In this document: piece by piece, positions 1 through 4,870 of the stretch
Layout of the letters: each line of letters starts with the position of its first letter
Position numbering within the stretch: position 1 is the first letter of the stretch
NCBI GenBank assembly: GCA_031284295.1
Contig: JAITAE010000076.1
Span: forward strand, 1 to 5,801
Source of the DNA: Spirochaetaceae bacterium
GTDB lineage: Bacteria > Spirochaetota > Spirochaetia > Treponematales > Breznakiellaceae
Direction of reading: 5' to 3'
Length of the DNA: 5,801 bases
Made by a program: the position numbers and the translations under genes
Notes under the pieces: generated by a model
Told to the model about the DNA's origin: nothing
What the model saw: the letters and a program-made list of their open reading frames with translations, nothing else
Databases searched by the model: none

Positions 1-204
1 GACCAGGTTCCGTCCGCGGAGCCGTCGTCAACAAAGACTATCCGCGATTCGGCTGAAACAAGTTCAGTGGCGGCAAGACATTTAAGCTTTTCACGCAGGC
101 GCTTCGCCGTTTCAGGCAACGCCTCCTCTTCGTTATAACACGGAACTACAATGCAAATTCTGGGGGGGGGGGGGGGTAGAGCTAGGAGCCATAATGATAT
201 TCAT
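1..204 (-). CDS. GT2 family glycosyltransferase, N-terminal part, out of frame in this copy
   Basis: Read leftward from the C-run, the strand encodes RICIVVPCYNEEEALPETAK and, about 25 residues on, IVFVDDGSADGTW. These are the start of the GT-A fold and the DDGS/DGTW nucleotide-sugar site of family 2 glycosyltransferases, closest in style to the dolichol/polyprenyl-phosphate sugar transferases (DPM1/GtrB-like). By family, it would move a sugar from a nucleotide donor to a lipid carrier or glycan at the inner membrane. The gene continues past the left edge. The only start codons upstream are ATG at 204-202 and an in-frame ATG at 192-190, giving M-N-I-I-M-A-P-S-S-T then prolines. With 15 C the frame breaks and stops after about 23 codons (TAA near 133); 14 or 17 C would restore it. 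No clear ribosome binding site is seen. The family call is firm; the exact acceptor is unknown. Confidence 0.82.
162..176. repeat. Homopolymer G15 (C15 on the GT2 coding strand)
   Basis: Fifteen consecutive G on the given strand lie between the candidate start codons and the conserved N-terminus of the GT2 gene. On the coding strand this is a proline-coding C-run. Its length sets whether the ATG codons at 204 or 192 are in frame with the glycosyltransferase: 14 or 17 is ON, 15 or 16 is OFF. Runs of this length are prone to slipped-strand change, and also to sequencing error. Confidence 0.95.
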
Positions 205-210
205 TCTGAT

Positions 211-239
211 ATTCTACAGGAGTCGGCAGGCTTTGTCAA
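211..239 (-). promoter_or_regulatory. Sigma-70-type promoter for the GT2 gene
   Basis: On the minus strand, TTGACA (239-234) is followed after exactly 17 bases by TAGAAT (216-211). That is a perfect -35 box and a 5/6 match to the -10 box at optimal spacing. Transcription would begin about 6-7 bases further on, at or very near the ATG at 204-202. The mRNA would therefore be almost leaderless, or would use the ATG at 192 with a leader of about 12 bases. Confidence 0.6.
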
Positions 240-330
240 GGGCCCCGCCAACGGGGTCTTAAATACGCTGGCGGCGGTGTAACTGTCCTTGCGATTTGCC
301 AGGTCTTCAATGATTCCTATGCAGTGATGG
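235..330. repeat. Dispersed repeat, copy A
   Basis: This stretch resembles 4721-4815 and, more weakly, 1986-2050. All share a core running from a TTAAATAC-like motif, through a GGCGG block, TGTCCT, and (in A and B) CCAGGT, to TTCAA-GA. It opens with a small hairpin, CCCCG-CCAA-CGGGG, at about 243-256. On the minus strand it reads IIEDLANRKDSYTAASVFK followed by TPLAG, within a 55-codon open frame (365-201, TTG start) whose TGA overlaps the GT2 ATG as ATGA. The copies align mostly codon by codon, so it may descend from the 3' end of a gene. No start signal or family is recognised. The remainder up to 437 holds only a short CCGGC/GCCGG inverted repeat (359-374). Confidence 0.55.
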
Positions 331-437
331 GATGCCAAGAATCCTGAGAGTCGGCTTTCCGGCAATTACGCCGGCACCGGCACGGCCTCCGCGGAAGCGT
401 TGATTGGCGCGCCGTTTCGTTGTACGCTTGTTTATAA

Positions 438-1265
438 ATGTGCTCTGGCGGTAAAAAAACACATTGCGGCAACATAATCAGCGTAAGCAGGCGTACCGAT
501 ATCCCGGCATACTATTCAGACTGGTTTTTTAATTGTTTAGCGGAAGGTTATGTCGAAACGGTCAATCCGTTTAACCGGCGGCAAATACGATATACTCCGC
601 TTTCGCCGGACGATGTACAGGGTTTTGTATTTTGGAGCAAGAATCCCGCTCCCATGCTGGAACGCTTGAATCTATTAAGCGATTATCATTATTACTTTTT
701 GTTTACGCTTAACCCGTACGGCAATGACATTGAAATTAACCTGCCGCCAAAGCAAACAATTATAGACACATTCAAGACGCTTTCCGACGCTATAGGCGCG
801 GACCGCGTTATATGGCGCTACGATCCGGTGCTGCTCAGTAACACAATCGGCATGGATTTTCATATCGACAACTTTGGAGAAACCGCAAGGCAGTTAAGTG
901 GCTACACCGGCAAGGTTATATTCAGTTACATTGATTACTACAAAAAAACAGAAGCAACACTGGAAGCCCTCCGCATAAAAACCCTGGAAACCGAACAAAG
1001 GATTGCTATCGCCGAAAACTTTTCACGCATAGCGCAAAGCCGCGGCCTCGCGATAGAAAGCTGCGCCGAAGATATAGACCTGTCCGGGTATAACATAGCG
1101 CCCGCCCGCTGCATAGACTCCGTTTTGCTGGAGCGTCTAAGCGGAAGGCCGTCCGAATACGGCAAGGACAAACGGCAGCGTGCATTCTGCGGCTGTGCCG
1201 CCAGCGTGGATATAGGCTCGTACAGAAGCTGCCGGACAGGCTGCGTCTACTGCTATGCCAAATAA
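438..1265 (+). CDS. DUF1848 family protein
   Basis: The 275-residue product carries the family hallmark ISVSRRTDIPAYY at residues 14-26. Its C-terminal cysteine cluster is C251, C253, C265, C269 and C272; the last three form C-x3-C-x2-C, as in the iron-sulfur site of radical SAM proteins. DUF1848 has no established biochemical role, and a cluster-binding enzyme is an inference from that motif. The protein is probably cytoplasmic: no signal peptide or membrane segment is seen. ATG 438 follows an in-frame TAA directly and is the only usable start, but has no Shine-Dalgarno sequence, and no good promoter was found. The stop falls just three residues after the last cysteine, whereas many relatives, from memory, carry a further tail. 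The next decayed gene continues in the same frame, so a small C-terminal loss is possible. Family confidence is high. Confidence 0.88.
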   Translation: MCSGGKKTHCGNIISVSRRTDIPAYYSDWFFNCLAEGYVETVNPFNRRQIRYTPLSPDDVQGFVFWSKNPAPMLERLNLLSDYHYYFLFTLNPYGNDIEINLPPKQTIIDTFKTLSDAIGADRVIWRYDPVLLSNTIGMDFHIDNFGETARQLSGYTGKVIFSYIDYYKKTEATLEALRIKTLETEQRIAIAENFSRIAQSRGLAIESCAEDIDLSGYNIAPARCIDSVLLERLSGRPSEYGKDKRQRAFCGCAASVDIGSYRSCRTGCVYCYAK

Positions 1266-1298
1266 CGCCGCCCCTGTCATTTCGGCCTGCCGCCCGCC

Positions 1299-1971
1299 CC
1301 CGTGCTGCCTGAAACCGATAATTTCGGGGTGCGGAGGAATGTCGTTACGGCGGAGAGGATACGCGAACAGGGCTCGCTAGACCTGCTCGATACGTTGCAG
1401 GACGTAGCTGGCGTCATGTTCAGCAAAAAAACGTGATCGGTACGAATACCGGCAACGTGTCTATGTCCTCTTATTTCCGTGTCCAGGGGCTTGAGGCCGG
1501 CGGCAGTTTTTCGTTGAACGCCGGGCGGCGCGCGCTTAAGCGGCTCGTGATTTTCGCCGGTTTCAACTGGATCACGGGCCTTCTCGCCCGGGGCGGGGCG
1601 AGGACGGGAAGGAGGTTGACCGTATGCCGTACACTCCCGTCTTTACCGCCTCAGCCGGTTTCAAATGGACTTTTCTGGAAAACTTTCATTTTGGCGGCGA
1701 CTGGCAGTTTCTGCACGATCTGTACGGCGGCGGTCTTTCAAACAGCAGCGCCTCTTTTTTCGAGCTTTCCGGCAGCCAGCGCCTGGACGACATCAGCCTT
1801 GTGAACATCCGCCTCGCCTACTCCTTCAACTACCAGCGTTGGCGCATCGAAAACGCCGAACTCTTCATCGCCGCCTCCAACCTGCTCGACCGCCGCTACG
1901 AATACTACCAGGGCTACACGATGCCCCCCTTCAGCCTTACCCTTGGCGCCGCTTTAAAACTCTCCGTGTAA
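1299..1971 (+). pseudogene. TonB-dependent outer-membrane receptor remnant
   Basis: Three frames must be joined to read this gene. From 1302 it gives a plug-domain segment (VVTAERIREQGSLDLLDTL, then DVAGVMFSKK) that hits TGA at 1434 because an A-run (1425-1431) is one base short. From about 1433 it continues as GTNTGNVSMSSYFRVQGLEAGG and a barrel-like AGFNWITG. In a G-rich stretch near 1590-1600 the frame shifts again to GEDGKEVDRMPYTP, then FKWTFLENFHFGGDW and a typical receptor ending (ELFIAASNLLDRRYEYYQG) with stop at 1969-1971. Such receptors import iron chelates, cobalamin or sugars and are usually 600-800 residues long. Only about 225 codons remain, so most of the barrel is deleted. No start codon or signal peptide survives. 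The substrate cannot be inferred. The family call rests mainly on the plug motif and the C-terminal strands. Confidence 0.75.
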
Positions 1972-1985
1972 GCGGCCACTTCAAA

Positions 1986-2055
1986 GTACACAGGCGGGAA
2001 TATGGTTGTCCTTGGGTTATACGGAGTTTTCAATGAGCCTCCGCGCGCAAACAAA
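1986..2055. repeat. Dispersed repeat, copy C (degenerate)
   Basis: Just after the receptor remnant, a GGCGGGAATATGGTTGTCCT stretch leads to TTCAATGAGCCTCC and GCGCGCAAACAAAC. This parallels copy B (4749-4839), which has GCGGTATGCTTGTCCT, then TTCAACGATTCG, AATGAGACTCC and GCGCGCAAAACAAAC. Copy C lacks the leading hairpin and about 8 bases near its right end. The stretch from 1972 to 2130 holds nothing else recognisable. Confidence 0.45.
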
Positions 2056-2130
2056 CTTGCGGCGGGGTATTAAACCAGCCATTGCGAATAATGCCGGACT
2101 ATACCCGAAAATCACGACTGTACCCGGCGA

Positions 2131-2157
2131 AACTTCCCCCAGGCGGAGGCGGAAGTT
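2131..2157. repeat. Inverted repeat left of the tandem array
   Basis: AACTTCC (2131-2137) pairs perfectly with GGAAGTT (2151-2157) around a 13-base C/G-rich centre. It lies 6 bases before the first 22-bp unit and resembles the right-hand hairpin at 2348-2375 in having an A/T end on a C/G arm. Confidence 0.5.
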
Positions 2158-2163
2158 CCCCAC

Positions 2164-2361
2164 CGCATGAGAATTTTTTTTCATCCGCATGAGAATTTTT
2201 TTTCATGCGCACGAGAATTTTTTTTCATGCGCATGAGAATCTTTTTTCATGCGCACGAGAATTTTTTCTTCTCCGCATGAGAATTTTTTCTTCTCCGCAT
2301 GAGAATTTTTTCTTCTCCGCATGAGAATTTTTTCTTCTCCGCATGAGAATTTTCCCCCTCC
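2164..2361. repeat. Nine-unit, 22-bp tandem array with phased T-tracts
   Basis: Units start at 2164, 2186, 2208, 2230, 2252, 2274, 2296, 2318 and 2340, exactly 22 bases apart. Each begins CGCA(T/C)GAGAA. Units 1-4 continue with a T-rich run of 7-8 bases and CATC or CATG. Units 5-8 continue with T6 and CTTCTC; units 6-8 are identical. Unit 9 turns into TTTTCCCCCTCC. Unit 4 plus the start of unit 5 forms an inverted repeat, GCGCATGA / TCATGCGC. Units 5-8 contain GAGAA / TTCTC. The T-tracts recur about every two helical turns, which should bend the DNA. The minus strand of the typical unit has no stop in any frame, so long but meaningless open frames cross it. Confidence 0.93.
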
Positions 2362-2375
2362 GTAGGGGGAAAATT
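2348..2375. repeat. Strong hairpin closing the tandem array
   Basis: AATTTTCCCCCT (2348-2359) and AGGGGGAAAATT (2364-2375) form a perfect 12-bp stem with a CCGT loop. It overlaps array unit 9, and its right arm is shared with a second palindrome, GGGAAA-A-TTTCCC (2367-2379). It could act as a transcription terminator on either strand or as a recombination structure. No long U-run follows on either strand. Confidence 0.75.
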
Positions 2376-2880
2376 TCCCTCAAGACCGCTCTTCCACACG
2401 TCCGCAGGCGGCTTCCGCCCCCAGCCCTCCTCCTCACCCTCGAAATACTCATTTGTCTCCCGGTACAGCGCCGGCTGGTTTTCTTTCACCGGCGCACGTA
2501 GTCCGCCTCTTGTTCCCGTATTTTCGCCGCTCTATCCGTCTGACACCCCACCGCGTCTATCGTTATCGTGTCCACTTTCACATCCAGACTGTCTAACAGT
2601 TCCGGTACGGCGGTAATCTCGTTGCTCTTTTCCCCCGACCTTCACCTGGCCAAGCGCCATATTCCGGGCGCTTACCCGCGCACTGACTGTATGCGCCCCA
2701 TTCCGCCCTGGCAGGCTGAGCCGTAAATCGTTCCCCCGTCGATAGTTATCGTCCGCCCGCTTGCTTTGTTCACTCCCATACGCCATGTTTGCAGACCGCT
2801 GAGGTATTCCGTCATCCATGCTATGTCTTCTTCCGTGAGCTCCACTTGCGCCTTGACAACGTATTCAAAGCCGTATTTAC
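2372..2880 (-). pseudogene. ISAs1-family transposase remnant
   Basis: Reading leftward through four frames gives an ISAs1-type transposase. The first piece is LTEEDIAWMTEYL then RTITIDGGTIYGS (to about 2697). The second is AHTVSARVSARNMALGQVKV (from 2696). The third is SNEITAVPELLDSLDVKV followed by DTITIDAVGCQTDRAAKI (from 2626) to a TGA at about 2486. The fourth is VKENQPALYRETNEYFEGEE (from 2489). The IDG and IDAVGCQ motifs match positions of the first two catalytic aspartates in this DDE family. The region with the last catalytic residue is absent, because the similarity stops at the palindrome next to the 22-bp array. Three frameshifts and loss of both ends make it non-functional. No terminal inverted repeats were found. 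The first ~15 codons (VVKAQVEL) are less certainly part of the element. Confidence 0.8.
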
Positions 2881-2984
2881 AAGGGAAACCTCTGAATCTT
2901 TCGGGGCTTTGGAAAAACTGTTTTCTGCCAAAAACAACGTTTAAGCTGTTTTGCCTAATGTTTTACCGCCTGCTTAACCATTGA

Positions 2985-3089
2985 GAAGGGCGGTGTGAGG
3001 TGGCGAAAAGTTTGAAAACCATGGGAGAGCCGGCGGAAAAGATAGCCGGTATTACCGCGTTGTCCGTGGACGAAGCGGCCGGGTTGTAG
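2985..3089 (+). pseudogene. C-terminal scrap of an Rpn / PD-(D/E)XK family protein
   Basis: An open frame right after TGA (2982-2984) reads EGRCEVAKSLKTMGEPAEKI then AGITALSVDEAAGL and ends at TAG 3087-3089. This closing helix pair (EVAKSLK-MG, then I--ITGLSVEEI-type text) is typical of the C-terminal tail of Rpn-type recombination-promoting nucleases, also annotated as PD-(D/E)XK transposases. Only about 34 codons remain and the nuclease domain is absent. The neighbouring 2881-2984 stretch shows no coding pattern I recognise. The assignment rests on a short tail motif and is moderate. Confidence 0.5.
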
Positions 3090-3327
3090 GTGCGCGGCTT
3101 GACATTTAATCCGGCCCCGTCTTGTAAAAAAACTTTCAGGCCGCAAACACGGCCTCTAGCCGCGAAGCTCTCCTATTCAGTACCGAATACCCCAATAGGC
3201 AAAAAAAACCGCTGCCGTAAGGAGGAAGACGACAACGGTTATAGTTTTGTGGTGTGTGGCGCTTTTATAACTGTAACAAGTTATTTGGGACGAGGTTACA
3301 AGTTTTTTTAAAGCAGGCCTCTTACGA

Positions 3328-3340
3328 CGTAAATTTTACG
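3328..3340. promoter_or_regulatory. 13-bp palindrome upstream of the GH18 promoter
   Basis: CGTAAA-T-TTTACG is a perfect inverted repeat 22 bases upstream of the candidate -35 box of the GH18 gene. The size and position suit an operator for a dimeric regulator, but no regulator gene is present to support this. Confidence 0.3.
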
Positions 3341-3361
3341 CACTCTGTGCCGGCGGCTGTC

Positions 3362-3390
3362 TTGCGGTAAAATCGACCGCTCAATATCAT
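3362..3390 (+). promoter_or_regulatory. Candidate promoter of the GH18 gene
   Basis: TTGCGG (3362-3367, 3/6 match to the -35 box) is followed after 17 bases by TATCAT (3385-3390, 5/6 match to the -10 box). Transcription would start near 3397, about 30 bases before the chosen ATG at 3428. The -35 match is weak. Confidence 0.4.
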
Positions 3391-3408
3391 CAATTTTATG
3401 AAAATTGA
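3390..3408. promoter_or_regulatory. Inverted repeat at the predicted transcription start of the GH18 gene
   Basis: TCAATTTT (3390-3397) and AAAATTGA (3401-3408) form a perfect 8-bp stem with ATG in the loop. It sits over the predicted +1 site, where an operator would block transcription. Its loop ATG (3398) is an unlikely start codon because it lacks a ribosome binding site. Confidence 0.35.
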
Positions 3409-3415
3409 ATTCATA

Positions 3416-3421
3416 GTGAGG
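3416..3421 (+). promoter_or_regulatory. Ribosome binding site selecting ATG 3428
   Basis: GTGAGG, with a GAGG core at 3418-3421, stands 6 bases before ATG 3428. It favours this start over the in-frame ATG at 3398, ATG at 3500 or GTG at 3545, none of which has a comparable site. Confidence 0.5.
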
Positions 3422-3427
3422 CGGCGC

Positions 3428-4699
3428 ATGAATAAGGAAGCTGCCGTGCGAACCCATACAAAAAAATCTGTAAATGCCGGCGTGTTTTTTTCCCGGACGA
3501 TGGGTTTTCCGGCGGAAAAACCATCGCCGCGCGATGAATTCGCCGTGCGCAAGCCGGTTTGCGCTTTTACCGCGCGCTTGTTTGTTTTTTTCTGCCTGTC
3601 CGCCGCAACGTTTGAAATTTCCGCCTGCAAAGCCGCGCCGCCGCCAGCCACTGTCGGCGAGCCGCAGGCGGCTGCTGTTGAAACAGCTGGAGAAACACCA
3701 ACCGGGGAAATGCCGGCAGCCGAAACACATACGGAAGACGGTGAGGACGAGGAGGGTTCCCAAGACGAGGATCCGAGTTATGTGCCGTCGGACTTGCCTG
3801 GGGACACGGATAAGCTACCGTCAAGTTCCTTTGAGGAGGTTTGGGCGTACCTGATAGACGGCCACGAAAAAAATTTGAATACGAGGTATTCCGTTTCCGA
3901 TGTGGTACACTTTGCCGCGGAGGTAGACAGTTACGGGCATTTATCCGGTATTCCACGGCGCAAGGCAATTACAAGGTTCAGGGGCAGGGCGCACCTGGCT
4001 GTCGTTTGTAACAGCTCAGGTCTTACGCATTTTGCAATTCAGGGCGGTAGCGAGGCGCGGAAGCAGCTTGTCTCGGAAATTCTTGCGGCGGTAAAAGACT
4101 ATGACGGCCTTAACATTGACTTGGAAAATGTGCCTTCCCGTGACGCCGAACATTTTTTGTCATTTTTATCCGAATTACGCGCCGGTCTGGGCGACAAAAT
4201 ACTTTCCGTCTGTGTGCCGGGACGTGTCCGCGCCGGGGGCGTCTACAATTACGCAGCTGTGGCGGCCCTGGCCGACCGTGTCTTTGTGATGGCTTACGAC
4301 GAGCATTGGTCCGGCAGCCCGCCCGGGCCGGTCGCCTCTATGAACTGGTGCGGCGCGGTAGCCGCTTACGGCCTGCACGCGGTGGGTCAGGAAAAACTGG
4401 TGATGGGGATTCCTTTTTATGGGCGCAGTTGGGGCGACAAAAGCACGTCGCGCGCCCTTATCCACAGCACAGTGGAATCACACAAGCAGGAGTACGGCGC
4501 GGAAAATTTCCGCCGCGTGAATGGGATTCCGACTTTTACCTACGATGTGATGGTCAAGGTTACCGTGTATTACGAGGATGAATACTCGCTTGCAACACGT
4601 ATGCGTATGTACCGAGGTCAGGGTGTTCAAAAAATAGGTTTCTGGCGTCTGGGTCAGGAACCGCCTGGTGTCTGGAAACTTGTAAAGGTTGAGAACTAA
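3428..4699 (+). CDS. Family 18 glycoside hydrolase, putative lipoprotein
   Basis: The 423-residue product has a hydrophobic stretch (LFVFFCLSAATF, about residues 51-62) ending in a lipobox, ISA|C67, then an Ala/Pro- and Glu/Asp-rich linker (about 68-120). The GH18 barrel occupies the rest. The catalytic motif is DGLNIDLE (226-233) with general acid E233; Asn replaces the usual second Asp, as in YaaH/SleL-type enzymes. MAYDEHWSGS (288-297), MGIPFYGRSWG and GFWRLGQE (404-411) are further barrel-strand signatures. It probably cleaves N-acetylglucosamine-containing glycans (peptidoglycan or chitin) while anchored in the cell envelope; the substrate is inferred. No LysM domain is seen. The N-terminal leader before the hydrophobic stretch is unusually long: a GTG at 3545 would give a standard 27-residue lipoprotein signal. 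The gene appears to be transcribed alone and is followed by a terminator. Confidence 0.9.
   Translation: MNKEAAVRTHTKKSVNAGVFFSRTMGFPAEKPSPRDEFAVRKPVCAFTARLFVFFCLSAATFEISACKAAPPPATVGEPQAAAVETAGETPTGEMPAAETHTEDGEDEEGSQDEDPSYVPSDLPGDTDKLPSSSFEEVWAYLIDGHEKNLNTRYSVSDVVHFAAEVDSYGHLSGIPRRKAITRFRGRAHLAVVCNSSGLTHFAIQGGSEARKQLVSEILAAVKDYDGLNIDLENVPSRDAEHFLSFLSELRAGLGDKILSVCVPGRVRAGGVYNYAAVAALADRVFVMAYDEHWSGSPPGPVASMNWCGAVAAYGLHAVGQEKLVMGIPFYGRSWGDKSTSRALIHSTVESHKQEYGAENFRRVNGIPTFTYDVMVKVTVYYEDEYSLATRMRMYRGQGVQKIGFWRLGQEPPGVWKLVKVEN
3498..3526. repeat. Hairpin inside the 5' part of the GH18 gene
   Basis: CGATGGGTTTTCC (3498-3510) pairs with GGAAAAACCATCG (3514-3526) at 12 of 13 positions around a 3-base loop. 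It lies just before the alternative GTG start at 3545 and overlaps the ATG at 3500, so it may matter for translation. It could also be an inserted palindrome inside the leader. Confidence 0.55.
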
Positions 4700-4716
4700 A
4701 CCTGCCTGCGCCGTCT

Positions 4717-4745
4717 AAAAGCCCCGCCCCCGCCAGTGGGGTTTT
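4717..4745 (+). terminator. Terminator after the GH18 gene
   Basis: Starting 18 bases after the stop codon, AAAGCCCC (4718-4725), or more tightly the C-run at 4727-4731, pairs with GGGGTTTT (4738-4745). This gives a G/C stem flanked by A on the left and T4 on the right, as in a bidirectional rho-independent terminator. The T-run is short. The hairpin is part of dispersed repeat copy B and corresponds to the CCCCG/CGGGG hairpin in copy A. Confidence 0.55.
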
Positions 4746-4840
4746 AAATACACCGGTAGGCGGTATGCTTGTCCTCGCTATTTTCCAGGTATTCAACGAT
4801 TCGTTAATGAGACTCCACGTATCAGCGCGCAAAACAAACG
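4721..4840. repeat. Dispersed repeat, copy B
   Basis: The stretch GGGGTTTTAAATACACCGG, then GGCGG, TGTCCT, CCAGGT and TTCAACGATTCG parallels copy A at 251-315. Its right part (AATGAGACTCC, then GCGCGCAAAACAAACGG) parallels copy C at 2034-2055. The minus strand reads IVEYLENSEDKHTA, aligned with copy A's IIEDLANRKDSYTA, then after a one-base shift VFKTPLAG, the same ending as copy A. It lies between the GH18 stop and the IS1182 remnant. Confidence 0.55.
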
Positions 4841-4870
4841 GAACGTGTAAAAGCCCGCATCCGCCCAAAA

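Larger units (their letters stand above)
3099..3397 (+). other. Intergenic stretch with faint coding debris
   Basis: No intact gene lies between the Rpn scrap and the GH18 gene. Three frames in succession give protein-like text on the plus strand: KKTAAVRRKTTTVIVLWCVA (about 3200-3260), then ITVTSYLGRGYKFF ending at TAA 3309-3311, then KAGLLRRKFYALCAGGC and on to a TGA at about 3406. The first piece looks like a basic stretch followed by a membrane segment. These may be relics of one membrane protein with two frameshifts, but no family is recognised. An imperfect inverted repeat, AACCG/CGGTT, spans about 3208-3241. Confidence 0.25.

Noticed and set aside
1433..1804. Independent 123-codon gene with GTG start
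   Set aside because: Its sequence is the middle piece of the frameshifted TonB receptor and then runs out of frame after about 1600.
2164..2361. CRISPR array
   Set aside because: Units are directly contiguous with no unique spacers, and no cas genes are near.
2164..2361. Plasmid-type iteron origin
   Set aside because: 22-bp repeats fit iteron size, but no replication initiator gene or initiator boxes are seen in the window, so it is kept only as a hypothesis.
2225..2489. Minus-strand genes across the tandem array (75-80 codons)
   Set aside because: The repeat unit lacks stops in every minus frame, so open frames arise automatically; the only real coding text in them is the ISAs1 remnant at their start.
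3099..3128. Promoter TTGACA with TGTAAA at 18 bases
   Set aside because: The -35 box is perfect but the -10 is weak and no gene follows closely; it remains a chance match.
3308..3763. Minus-strand 151-codon open frame
   Set aside because: It lies antisense to the GH18 gene start and its promoter region, with no recognisable motif; it is a shadow frame.
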